A DNA stretch of 13,715 bases from NCBI GenBank assembly GCA_003694825.1, contig RFJS01000227.1, positions 1 through 13,715 on the forward strand, read 5' to 3'. Below the pieces are notes generated by a model that was not told the DNA's origin, did not search any database, and worked only from the letters and a program-made list of their open reading frames with translations. A program made the translations under genes and the position numbers. Origin of the DNA: Verrucomicrobiota bacterium. GTDB lineage: Bacteria > Verrucomicrobiota > Verrucomicrobiia > Opitutales > Opitutaceae. Numbering within the stretch: position 1 is the stretch's first letter; each line of letters opens with the position of its first letter. Positions 1 to 6,904 of this stretch are shown here, in pieces.

Positions 1-505
1 CTGCATAGTCGGCCGCGGTCTGAGTCCGCGAGAGATACAGGTCGACCGTCGGATCCACCCAGTTGCGGCTGTAGCCGTATCCGCCGGAGAACTCGCTGCA
101 GTAGGTGGCACAGCGCACGTTGGCCTCGCCGAGGATGGCGCGGGCGTCCTGGAAATAACCGCGGTTGAGGCAATCGTGGACGCTGAACACAAGGTGCGGC
201 TGAAAGTTCTCGACCACCTGCCGGTAGTATTTCCGCCCGAGTGACACCCCGTTGCGGTTGATGAGCCCGAGAAGCTCGACGACCAGGTAGTAGGGGTGGT
301 GCATCCAGGGCATGTGTTTCTGGATGAAATTGTAGAACCACACCCCGAACCGGGCGATCCGCGAGGAGTCTTCGAGCATGCTCTCGATGCGCACGTCAAC
401 CGACCAGCCGTAAAGGCGCTTCACCCAGCGCGCGAAGGCACTGGCCCGGGCGTCGTGACCGCCGCCGGTGCTCGAGGTAAGCACGAGTATGCGCAGAGGA
501 GACAT
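1..505 (-). CDS. MGDG-synthase-like (GT28) glycosyltransferase, N-terminal part, cut by window edge
   Basis: The first 168 codons of a gene that continues beyond the left edge. The protein opens with a beta-strand and glycine-rich loop, ILVLTSSTGGGHDARA (about residues 6-21), the hallmark N-terminus of monogalactosyldiacylglycerol synthases and processive diacylglycerol glucosyltransferases. Around residues 98-117 it has a VENFQPHLVFSVHDCLNRGYF-like stretch, matching the family's 'P..V.S.H' strand. Family members transfer a sugar from a UDP donor to diacylglycerol at the cytoplasmic face of the inner membrane. The nucleotide-sugar domain is outside the window, so donor and acceptor cannot be read. 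The ATG at 505 lies 7 bases after the SDR stop, so the two are very probably co-transcribed; no Shine-Dalgarno is visible, and an in-frame TTG five codons upstream is the only nearby alternative. It could act on another lipid acceptor. The family call is good; the substrate is inference. Confidence 0.8.
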   Translation of the reverse strand, partial: MSPLRILVLTSSTGGGHDARASAFARWVKRLYGWSVDVRIESMLEDSSRIARFGVWFYNFIQKHMPWMHHPYYLVVELLGLINRNGVSLGRKYYRQVVENFQPHLVFSVHDCLNRGYFQDARAILGEANVRCATYCSEFSGGYGYSRNWVDPTVDLYLSRTQTAADYA

Positions 506-512
506 GTGGAAA

Positions 513-1331
513 TTATCCAAGATCGAAATACAGGCGCTGGCAGAACCGGCTCAGCCGCACCGGTGCGAGGCGATCGAGAAACGGTGCCAGCCGCGCCTGA
601 AAAAAGCTCCCCGAACGCACCACCCCACTGCGCCCCCGCCGCAAGGCCCGACGCAGATCGCGCGCCGCCCGCTCCGGCGAGGGAGCGGCAGCGAGCTGCT
701 TCTCGATCCGCTCCCACACACGGGAACATCGCTCGTCGGTGAAAACTGAAGGGCGGCGGGCAGACATGGATCGATTGAAGTCAGTCCGATAATCGCCGGG
801 GCGGAAGTCGATTACTTTCACGCCGGTGCCGCTCATCTCCGCCTCGAGCGTCGCGCTCAGCGCCGCCAGGCCCGCCTTGGCGGTGTTGTAGGCACTCATG
901 AAGGGGATGGGGAATTCCGCCACGAGCGATGTGACATTGACAATCGTGCCCTGGCCGCGTGCGCGCATCGCGGCGGCGGCCATGCGGGCAAGCCACGCCG
1001 TGCCAAAGAGCATCGCGGCCACCTCGCTTTCCCACATCTCGGCGGGGATTTCGTCGAACCGGCCGAAACCGGCGAATCCCGCATTGTTGATGAGCAGATC
1101 CACGGCGCCGCCCTGCGAATGGACCGCCTGCCACGCCGCCGCGACCGACTCCCTGTCGTGCAGATCCAGAACCAGCGGACGCACCCCCTCGACCGCGGCC
1201 GCGCGCTCGAGACTGCGGGCCGTGCCCCAGACTTCGACCCCTTCGGCGAGCAGCATTCGCGCAAAGGCCCGGCCGAGGCCAGTTGACACGCCTGTCAGCA
1301 ATGCCCGCCGATACTGCAACGCCGATGCCAT
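513..1331 (-). CDS. Short-chain dehydrogenase/reductase (SDR family)
   Basis: A 272-residue classical SDR, a normal family length. The NAD(P)-binding motif TGVSTGLG is at residues 13-20, the NNAG motif at 82-85, the catalytic Ser at 135 (VNVTS), and the YNTAK motif supplies Tyr148 and Lys152; RPG follows at 177-179. All catalytic residues are present, so the enzyme should be active as a cytosolic NAD(P)-dependent oxidoreductase. It follows the ketoacyl synthase by 13 bases and precedes the glycosyltransferase by 7. By position it is a candidate 3-oxoacyl-ACP or related lipid reductase, but many SDRs of this type act on other carbonyls or hydroxyls, so the substrate is inference. The ATG at 1331 was chosen because the Rossmann strand begins 10 residues later; longer reading would run into the upstream gene. 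GGAG sits only two bases before the ATG. The C-terminal 70 residues are Arg- and Ala-rich and may contact membrane or a partner. Confidence 0.9.
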   Translation of the reverse strand: MASALQYRRALLTGVSTGLGRAFARMLLAEGVEVWGTARSLERAAAVEGVRPLVLDLHDRESVAAAWQAVHSQGGAVDLLINNAGFAGFGRFDEIPAEMWESEVAAMLFGTAWLARMAAAAMRARGQGTIVNVTSLVAEFPIPFMSAYNTAKAGLAALSATLEAEMSGTGVKVIDFRPGDYRTDFNRSMSARRPSVFTDERCSRVWERIEKQLAAAPSPERAARDLRRALRRGRSGVVRSGSFFQARLAPFLDRLAPVRLSRFCQRLYFDLG

Positions 1332-1344
1332 CGCTCCGGCGGTA

Positions 1345-2616
1345 TCAGCCCTCGACGGCACGCATGAGGATGGCCACGTTGGCTCCGCCAAATCCGCTGC
1401 TGTTGCTCAGAACCGTTTTCGGCGCCTCCGCGAGGGTTTCGCGATTGATGGCAACCCCTTCGGCTTCCGGATCGAGTTCGGTGATGTGCGCGGATCCCGG
1501 GATGAAGCCGTCGCGGATGGCCAGCGCGCAGAAGCCGGCCTCCATCACACTGCTCAGCGAAAGACCGTGGCCCGTGAGCGCCTTGGTGGCACTGACATAC
1601 GGCCGGCCCCGGCCGACACCGAAGACGCGCTTGATGGCCCGCAACTCGCTCACGTCGCCGATAGGCGTCGAGGTGGCGTGGGCATTGATGTAGTCGACCG
1701 CCTCCGGATCGAGGCCACCGGAAGCAAGGGCCCGGCGCATCGCCTGCTCCAGGCCGGCCCCTTCCGGATGCGAGATGGCGACGTTGTGTCCGTCCGATGC
1801 CTGCCCCCATCCGATGATCTCGCAGTAGGGTCTGACCCCGCGGCGGGCAACCTCGTCCTCACTCTCGATCAGCATCGCCACGGCACCGCCGGTGGAGACG
1901 AAGCCGTCGCGCGCCTTGTCGAAGGGACGCGATGCCTTGTCCGGATCGCTTTGCACCGAAAGCGCCCGCATCCCGGCAAAGGGCAGCGAGCTCTCGCGAT
2001 TGCAGTCCTCCCCGCCGACGATGAACATCCGCTTCTTTCGCCCCGAGACGATTTCATCGACGGCAAAACCGAGAGCGTGCCCGGAGGAGGCACAGGCCGA
2101 AGAGAAGCCGCAGGAAGCCCCCAGTATCCGAAAGCCAGCGACGAGGTTGAAATTCAGTGTTCCCGCGATCGAAGAGACGATGCCGGTGGGCGGGCACCGC
2201 ATCACGCCGAGGCGGTTCATCCGGGTCAGTTGATGATAGAGCAGCCTCGGAGACCCCGCCGAGGCCGCGTAGAGCCCCGTATCCGGATTCGAAATATCCG
2301 CCTCATCGAGGCGGGCATCGGCGATGCACTGCTGCATCGCGCACCAGGCGTAGACGCCATGGGGAGCGAGCCCACGGAGGACTTCGCGGCGGATCGAGTA
2401 GCCCTCGGGGTAGGTCCAGTCTTCGAAGTCGGTCGAATCGACGTCGAACCCCTTGACCGTGGCGAGGACTTTCACCGGGACATCAGGGTCGTCGAACTCC
2501 GGATAGCGTTCGATCCCGTGCCGCAGCTCACGGAGGCTCCGAACCACACTTTCCTGATCGTTGCCGATGCTCGTGATGAAGCCCAGCCCTGTGATGAAAA
2601 CCCGTTTGGAAACCAT
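1345..2616 (-). CDS. Beta-ketoacyl-ACP synthase, FabF/FabB type
   Basis: A 423-residue thiolase-fold condensing enzyme, close to the usual FabF length. The nucleophile is Cys175 in SSACASSG (172-179). The two active-site histidines are His313 in NAHATSTPIGD (311-321) and His350 in SATKALTGH (342-350, with Lys345); the glycine-rich NSSGFGGAN is at 405-413. The intact Cys-His-His triad points to a decarboxylating synthase that elongates an ACP-bound acyl chain with malonyl-ACP, rather than a KSIII or a chain-length factor. The N-terminus SKRVFITGLGFITSIG starts at once after the ATG at 2616, so upstream in-frame codons are rejected. There is no Shine-Dalgarno. It lies between the ACP-dehydratase fusion and an SDR. 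Its sequence departs from housekeeping FabF around the active site (FSSACASSG rather than DTACSSS), consistent with a specialised synthase. The chain made is not predictable from sequence. Confidence 0.92.
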   Translation of the reverse strand: MVSKRVFITGLGFITSIGNDQESVVRSLRELRHGIERYPEFDDPDVPVKVLATVKGFDVDSTDFEDWTYPEGYSIRREVLRGLAPHGVYAWCAMQQCIADARLDEADISNPDTGLYAASAGSPRLLYHQLTRMNRLGVMRCPPTGIVSSIAGTLNFNLVAGFRILGASCGFSSACASSGHALGFAVDEIVSGRKKRMFIVGGEDCNRESSLPFAGMRALSVQSDPDKASRPFDKARDGFVSTGGAVAMLIESEDEVARRGVRPYCEIIGWGQASDGHNVAISHPEGAGLEQAMRRALASGGLDPEAVDYINAHATSTPIGDVSELRAIKRVFGVGRGRPYVSATKALTGHGLSLSSVMEAGFCALAIRDGFIPGSAHITELDPEAEGVAINRETLAEAPKTVLSNSSGFGGANVAILMRAVEG

Positions 2617-2693
2617 CGAAAGGGACGTTGGGTCAACCGCGAGCGCGAGGCAAACGCATAGGTTGCCCGCGGCGAGGCCCGTCAGAGAACAGA

Positions 2694-2724
2694 CGCGGGG
2701 CCCGGTTCGTCCCGGTGCCCCGCG
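2694..2724 (-). terminator. Strong GC hairpin between ACP-FabZ and ketoacyl synthase genes
   Basis: On either strand this reads as a stem of 8 bp (CGCGGGGC with GCCCCGCG), one bulged base, 4 more bp (CCGG with CCGG), and a 6-base loop. It lies 31 bases after the stop of the fusion gene and 77 bases before the ketoacyl synthase start. On the minus strand the stem is followed by TCTGTTCTCT, a broken pyrimidine run, so it could be a weak terminator or attenuator, or a stabilising or processing element between two genes expressed at different levels. The structure is seen directly; the role is inference. Confidence 0.5.
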
Positions 2725-2755
2725 CCAAATCGTTTTCTGAATGGGCCAGGCGTGC

Positions 2756-3769
2756 TCACGAGCCCGCCGGAGGCTTCTCCGCAGCTTCGGCCGATGAGGC
2801 CGACGCCTGCTCAGGGCCGGCCTCGGGGGCGGACGCCTCCTGCGCGTTCTCCTTCGCACCGGCATCGGTGGCGGCCTTCGGCTCGTCATCACTCGCCCCG
2901 TCACCGTCCTGTCCGGTGAGGTAGCCAAAGGTCAGGCTGATTTCCTCGGCCACCGCGGCCTTTTCCTGCCCCACCCGCACAACGCCTTCGAAGGTCGCGA
3001 GGGGCATGCGCAGGCGGCGGGGCTTGACGCTGAGCTTGAGCACATCGCCAGGACGGCAGACGCGGTGACAGCGCACACCCTCACAACCGGTGAAGAGGAT
3101 CGTCTTTGGATCGACCGGGTTGTCGAGCTGCTCATTTTTCGCGTTGAGCAGATAGAGGACGGCGAGCTGCCCGAGCGCTTCGAGAAGAATCGAAGCAGGA
3201 AAGATCGGGTTGTCCTTGAAATGTCCCTTCAGAAACTCCTCGTCGCCGGTGATCGTGTAGGATCCCGCGGCCCAGCCGCTGGAAATGGTCGCTTCCTTCA
3301 CGAAGAGGAAAGGCGGCTGATGCGGCATGCAGGCGAGGATCTCCTCGAGCGGAAGCACCCGGGAGGGCTCGGGCGGCGGCAGCCCCTTCGCCTTGTGCTC
3401 GATGAAGACCCGGATGTCACCGACCGTGCGCAGGCTGCGCAGCTCGTCGTTGTTGATGGAAATCTGCACGACCTCCTCGATCAGAATCACCGCCTCCATC
3501 AGGGTCAGGGAGTCCAGACCGAGGTCTTCCATCACCCGCAAATCGTCATCGGGCTCACGCAATTTGGCGGCAGCCGACGGCTCGAGAAAACGCTCGATGA
3601 TGCCGAGAACGATCACCGGCACGAGCGACTCGTCCTTGGTCTGGCGGTAGCGCAACGCAGCTTCCACGGTGGCAGCAGAACACCGTTTCAGCGACTCCCG
3701 AAGCTGAGCCTCTTCTGCAGACGCCGATGACGCCGGCTGAGTCGGTTCGTTTTGCGAGGCTGATGGCAT
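2756..3769 (-). CDS. Acyl carrier protein fused to FabZ/FabA-like hotdog dehydratase
   Basis: A 337-residue two-domain protein. Residues about 45-128 form an acyl carrier domain with the phosphopantetheine site DSL (Ser87) in EDLGLDSLTLMEAV. Residues about 138-285 form a FabZ-like hotdog: MPHQPPFLFV carries the likely catalytic His150, GHFKDNPIFPASILLEALGQ carries the likely Glu197, and FTGCEGVRCHRVCRPGDVL is the usual second half. A tail of about 50 residues (288-337) is Ala/Glu/Asp/Pro-rich and probably disordered; the first 20 residues are also low complexity. Typical FabZ is about 150 residues and free ACP about 80, so this is a genuine fusion. It should dehydrate 3-hydroxyacyl chains, possibly those held on its own carrier domain. 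It is first in the minus-strand cluster, with the synthase downstream. The start at 3769 is the first Met before the carrier domain; no Shine-Dalgarno is seen. Holo-ACP needs a phosphopantetheinyl transferase, not found here. Both active-site residues look intact. Confidence 0.9.
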   Translation of the reverse strand: MPSASQNEPTQPASSASAEEAQLRESLKRCSAATVEAALRYRQTKDESLVPVIVLGIIERFLEPSAAAKLREPDDDLRVMEDLGLDSLTLMEAVILIEEVVQISINNDELRSLRTVGDIRVFIEHKAKGLPPPEPSRVLPLEEILACMPHQPPFLFVKEATISSGWAAGSYTITGDEEFLKGHFKDNPIFPASILLEALGQLAVLYLLNAKNEQLDNPVDPKTILFTGCEGVRCHRVCRPGDVLKLSVKPRRLRMPLATFEGVVRVGQEKAAVAEEISLTFGYLTGQDGDGASDDEPKAATDAGAKENAQEASAPEAGPEQASASSAEAAEKPPAGS

Positions 3770-4088
3770 AAACGCTGGAAGTAAGGGTTCAGGGTTTGCA
3801 ATGACAACGCAAATTTCACCCCGGCTCTTTCACGGGGAAAACCCCTATGGCAAACCGCTTGACGCCCCGATGGGATCCGACACAACTGCATCGTGCTGCG
3901 AACGTTTCCGAAAGCGACGGACAAACTCGTCTCCGAACAAACGGCCGGTTCTCCCGACATCCCGGCGCAGCACGACCTGCCCCCCGAACCTACGCTCCCC
4001 AGTCGTCTCCCTCGCCCCAATCACCACCACAAGCAACCAACCCGGGGGCGATCCCAGACGCCCCTTTCCGTGGTCTGGAACGGGCTAC
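3770..4088. other. Divergent intergenic region between ACP-FabZ fusion and GT4 gene
   Basis: No convincing gene lies in these 319 bases. Open frames here are short, Arg/Pro-rich and resemble no family. The region must carry the control of the two divergent genes. For the minus-strand cluster, TTGTCA (3802-3807 read on the minus strand) resembles a -35 box, but the hexamer 17-18 bases downstream (TTACTT or TACTTC) is a poor -10. For the plus strand, TTGACG at 3859-3864 is a fair -35 with a poor -10 (ACAACT) 17 bases on. A short inverted repeat TTTGC-9-GCAAA (3795-3813) and a GGGG-AAAA-CCCC mini-hairpin (3834-3845) lie near the fusion-gene side. None of these is strong enough to call a promoter or operator. 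Confidence 0.5.
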
Positions 4089-5282
4089 ATGAGCGCTGCA
4101 AAACCTAGTCTGCCTCTCACAATCGTCACTCACGAGTTCTTTCCGATGAACGGCGGCATAGCCACGTTCGTCGAGGAGATGGCTGGAGCCTGCCATGAGC
4201 TGGGGCAGGAGGTGGAGGTCTGGGCCCCACAGCGTCCGACGCCGCATGAGCGGACGTTCCCCTACCCGGTGCGCCGTGTTCCGATCCGTGGGACACAGGA
4301 TCTCTCATGCCAACTGCGGATGGCGCGCGAGATGATCGCCCAGCGCCGCCACCTGCGCCATCGCATCGTCTATCTGCCGGAGCCCGGACCGGTGCTGGCG
4401 ATGACCTACCTGCATTTCTTCGACGCCTTCCGACCGGCACGGCTCGCGCTCACCTTTCATGGTTCGGAAATTCAGAAGTTTGCGGCACGACCGGCGGCAC
4501 GCCTGCTGGTGCGGCGGTTGATCCGCGCCGCGGACCGGGTCACGACCACCTCACGATTCACCCGCGAGCTGCTGTGCTCCCGCTTTCCCGATGCGGCGGG
4601 GAAGATCGTGATGACGCCGTGCGCGTTGCGCTCGGCATTTCTCGATCGCGACACGAGCCGGATGAAGACGACCAACAAGCTCGTCATTCTCACCGTCGGC
4701 CGTCTCCATCCGCGCAAAGGCCAGCACATCGTCATGGAGGCCCTGGACCGCCTCGATGACGACATCGCCTCCCAGGTGGAATACTGGATCGTGGGCCGCA
4801 GCACCCGGGGTGACTACGAAGCCCGGCTGCGCAACCGTGCCAAGAGCCTGAAGGTGCCCGTGACCTTCCTCGGCAACATCGCGCACGATGAACTGGATGT
4901 CCTCTACCGGCGGGCCGACATCTTTGCGATGACCAGCGTGAACCACGGGCATAGCGTCGAAGGGTTCGGTCTTGTCTACCTCGAAGCCTCGGCATTCGGC
5001 CTCCCGGTCGTCGGCCATGCCATTGGCGGCGTGCCGGAGGCTGTTCTCGACGGCAAGACGGGCCTGTTGGTCAAGCCGGGAGATCTCCCGGGACTGGTTG
5101 CCGCCTTCGATACACTGATTCGCGACCGAAGGAAACGCGAAGAGCTGGGCGCGGCCGGCCGTGCCTGGGCGCGGAGCCGCACCTGGCACGACTCGGCGCG
5201 CAATCTGCTCAAGGGGCTGACCCCGCACCCGCTCGCCGAAGGCGAGGCGGTCCCTGCGGAATCGCGCCTCCAGCCGGCCTGA
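4089..5282 (+). CDS. GT4-family glycosyltransferase (GT-B fold)
   Basis: A 397-residue retaining glycosyltransferase of the GT4 type. The N-terminal domain has the family opening THEFFPMNGGIATFVEEMA (14-32), and TFHGSEIQKF lies at 122-131. The C-terminal domain has ILTVGRLHPRKGQ (200-212; Arg205 and Lys210 are the usual donor-phosphate contacts), FLGNI (260-264), the E-x7-E motif EGFGLVYLE (Glu291 and Glu299), and GGVPEAVLDGKTGLLV (313-328). These sites are intact. Such enzymes transfer sugars from nucleotide donors to lipids, lipopolysaccharide, polysaccharide or small molecules at the cytoplasmic membrane face; the acceptor cannot be read here. ATG 4089 is chosen because the domain begins eight residues later and the upstream in-frame codons look non-coding; no clear Shine-Dalgarno. 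It is the only plus-strand gene and is divergent from the lipid cluster, so it may serve the same glycolipid pathway, but that is position-based inference. There are no transmembrane segments. Confidence 0.92.
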   Translation: MSAAKPSLPLTIVTHEFFPMNGGIATFVEEMAGACHELGQEVEVWAPQRPTPHERTFPYPVRRVPIRGTQDLSCQLRMAREMIAQRRHLRHRIVYLPEPGPVLAMTYLHFFDAFRPARLALTFHGSEIQKFAARPAARLLVRRLIRAADRVTTTSRFTRELLCSRFPDAAGKIVMTPCALRSAFLDRDTSRMKTTNKLVILTVGRLHPRKGQHIVMEALDRLDDDIASQVEYWIVGRSTRGDYEARLRNRAKSLKVPVTFLGNIAHDELDVLYRRADIFAMTSVNHGHSVEGFGLVYLEASAFGLPVVGHAIGGVPEAVLDGKTGLLVKPGDLPGLVAAFDTLIRDRRKREELGAAGRAWARSRTWHDSARNLLKGLTPHPLAEGEAVPAESRLQPA

Positions 5283-5351
5283 TCAGACCGGGGCGCCCGC
5301 TCCGATACCGGCGCCGAAGCCCCCCGGCACGGGCTGAACGCATCCCGCCCC

Positions 5352-5385
5352 GGCGTGCTGTCTTTTTGGAGACGCCCGGCACGCC
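5352..5385. terminator. Hairpin between convergent GT4 and degP genes
   Basis: A 7-bp perfect inverted repeat (GGCGTGC at 5352-5358 with GCACGCC at 5379-5385) encloses a second small stem (GTCT with AGAC around TTTTGG). It lies in the 138-base gap between the stops of two convergent genes, where a bidirectional terminator would be expected. Neither flank has a T-run, so a classic rho-independent terminator is not shown. The rest of the gap holds no gene. Confidence 0.35.
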
Positions 5386-5420
5386 ACCGCCCCCTGATCC
5401 GCGAAAGGGATACTCCCGGG

Positions 5421-6860
5421 TCAGTTCAGCGTGATGGCCACGTAGCGGTAGATGCCCCGGATGTTCAGCAGGAGGATGTTGCGGCCTCTGCCGATGGCCT
5501 CGCGGGCCGAATGCACATCCGTGACCAGCTTGCGGTTGATTTGTTCGATCACCGTGCCCACGGGCAGAACTGAGGCGAACCGGGATCTCGGATCGACCTC
5601 GATCACGACGACGCCCCGGGCCTCTTCGGCCAGATCGAACTGCTCGCGCAACTCCCGGTCGATCGGCGCAATGCGCACGCCATCCACGAGTTCGTTCGAA
5701 GCGCTTCCGGCGAAGTTCGTATCCTCTTCGAGCCGTCCCAACACGACTTCGACGGATTCCTCGTCGCCGTCGCGGACGTAGCCGATCGTCACTTTCGTGC
5801 CCGGCGATTTCTGCGAGATAACAAGCCGCAGCTCACTGGCATCGGCGATCGGCCGACCGTCCACACTGACGATCACATCCCCTCGCTCGAGTCCCGCCCG
5901 GGCGGCCGGGCTGTCCTCCTGCACATCGACGACGAGCACACCCTTGCCGTCCTCGACGCCGAACTCCTGGGCGAGGTCGGCATCGAGATCCTGCAGACTG
6001 ACGCCGAGGAACCCCCGGGCAACCGAACCGGTCTCGATCAGGCTGCGCATGATGTTCGCGGCGAGGTTGATCGGGATGGCGAACCCAATGCCGATGTTGC
6101 CGCGCGAGGTAGAGATGATCGCGGTGTTGATGCCCACAACCCGGCCCATGGCGTCGACGAGGGCACCGCCGGAATTCCCCGGGTTGATCGATGCATCGGT
6201 CTGGATGAAATTCTCGTAGCCGTCGCGCAACAGCTGCAGGTTGGACCGCCCCGTGGCGGAGACGATGCCCATTGTCGTCGTCTGCCCGACTCCCAGAGGA
6301 TTGCCCACGGCGAAGACGAGATCTCCCACTCTGAGCTGATCGCTGTCGGCAAGCGTCGCCGAGGGCAGGTCTTCGGCGTCGATTTTGAGCACGGCGACAT
6401 CGGTGCGCGGATCCGCGCCGACGATCTCGGCTTCGAACTCCTTGCCGTCGGGCAGCGCGACGCGGATCTCGTCGGATTCGGCAATCACGTGGTTGTTGGT
6501 GAGGATATAACCGTTTTCCGAGACGATGACCCCGGATCCCAGACCGCTCTGGATGCGCTCCTCCTGCTCCGGCCCGGGGCCGAAGAAACGCCGGAAGAAC
6601 GGATCGTCGAAGGGCAGCCCCCGGCCGCGCATCCGCACGATCTTCGTGGAATAGACGCTGACGACGGAGTGGCGGATCTCCTCGAGCGCGTCAGCGTAAC
6701 TGGTAACCAGCGGAGCCTGGGCGCGAGGGAGCGGTGTCGCGTCGACCTTGATCTCGGGCATCGTCCCGCGAGGCGCTTCCTCGGCCGCGTGCAACAGACC
6801 GATCAGGCCATAGATTCCGAGACCGGCGGCGAGCGCCGAGGCGAGGATCCGGATTTTCAT
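5421..6860 (-). CDS. degP: DegP/HtrA-type periplasmic serine protease with two PDZ domains
   Basis: A 479-residue Do/DegQ-like protease. A signal peptide covers about residues 1-25 (MKIR, a hydrophobic run, then an alanine-rich end at LLHAA), so it acts in the periplasm. The trypsin-like domain has the complete triad: His124 in TNNHVI, Asp154 in RTDVAVLKI, and Ser230 in GNSGGAL. An LA-loop-like segment FDDPFFRRFFGPG lies at 84-96. Two PDZ domains follow, about 282-375 (FLGVSLQDL start) and about 385-478 (VVVIEVDPRS, then VGTVIEQIN). It degrades or chaperones misfolded envelope proteins. It follows prs by 44 bases and its stop faces the GT4 stop. The ATG at 6860 is chosen because it gives the compact signal peptide; another ATG at 6878 adds six residues and would also be secreted. 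No Shine-Dalgarno precedes either. The order with lpxD and bamA nearby fits an envelope-maintenance role. Confidence 0.93.
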   Translation of the reverse strand: MKIRILASALAAGLGIYGLIGLLHAAEEAPRGTMPEIKVDATPLPRAQAPLVTSYADALEEIRHSVVSVYSTKIVRMRGRGLPFDDPFFRRFFGPGPEQEERIQSGLGSGVIVSENGYILTNNHVIAESDEIRVALPDGKEFEAEIVGADPRTDVAVLKIDAEDLPSATLADSDQLRVGDLVFAVGNPLGVGQTTTMGIVSATGRSNLQLLRDGYENFIQTDASINPGNSGGALVDAMGRVVGINTAIISTSRGNIGIGFAIPINLAANIMRSLIETGSVARGFLGVSLQDLDADLAQEFGVEDGKGVLVVDVQEDSPAARAGLERGDVIVSVDGRPIADASELRLVISQKSPGTKVTIGYVRDGDEESVEVVLGRLEEDTNFAGSASNELVDGVRIAPIDRELREQFDLAEEARGVVVIEVDPRSRFASVLPVGTVIEQINRKLVTDVHSAREAIGRGRNILLLNIRGIYRYVAITLN

Positions 6861-6904
6861 GGATTTACGGGATGGCATTTCGCACGGATGTCGAATGCCG
6901 AAGA

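Noticed and set aside
296..742. Plus-strand short frames over the start of the glycosyltransferase and end of the SDR
   Set aside because: They run antisense to two supported genes and are Arg/Pro/Ala-rich without features.
898..2661. Long plus-strand open frame opposite the SDR and ketoacyl synthase
   Set aside because: The opposite strand has two enzymes with full catalytic motifs; this frame shows none.
2617..2928. In-frame upstream extension of the ketoacyl synthase by 104 codons
   Set aside because: The extension is Arg/Pro-rich, overlaps the ACP-FabZ gene, and the family N-terminus begins right after the ATG at 2616.
3859..3887. Possible promoter TTGACG-17-ACAACT for the GT4 gene
   Set aside because: Only the -35 resembles consensus; the -10 matches at two positions and lies about 200 bases from the start.
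3801..4088. In-frame upstream extension of the GT4 gene by 96 codons
   Set aside because: Composition is non-coding-like, with no domain; the GT4 fold begins just after the ATG at 4089.
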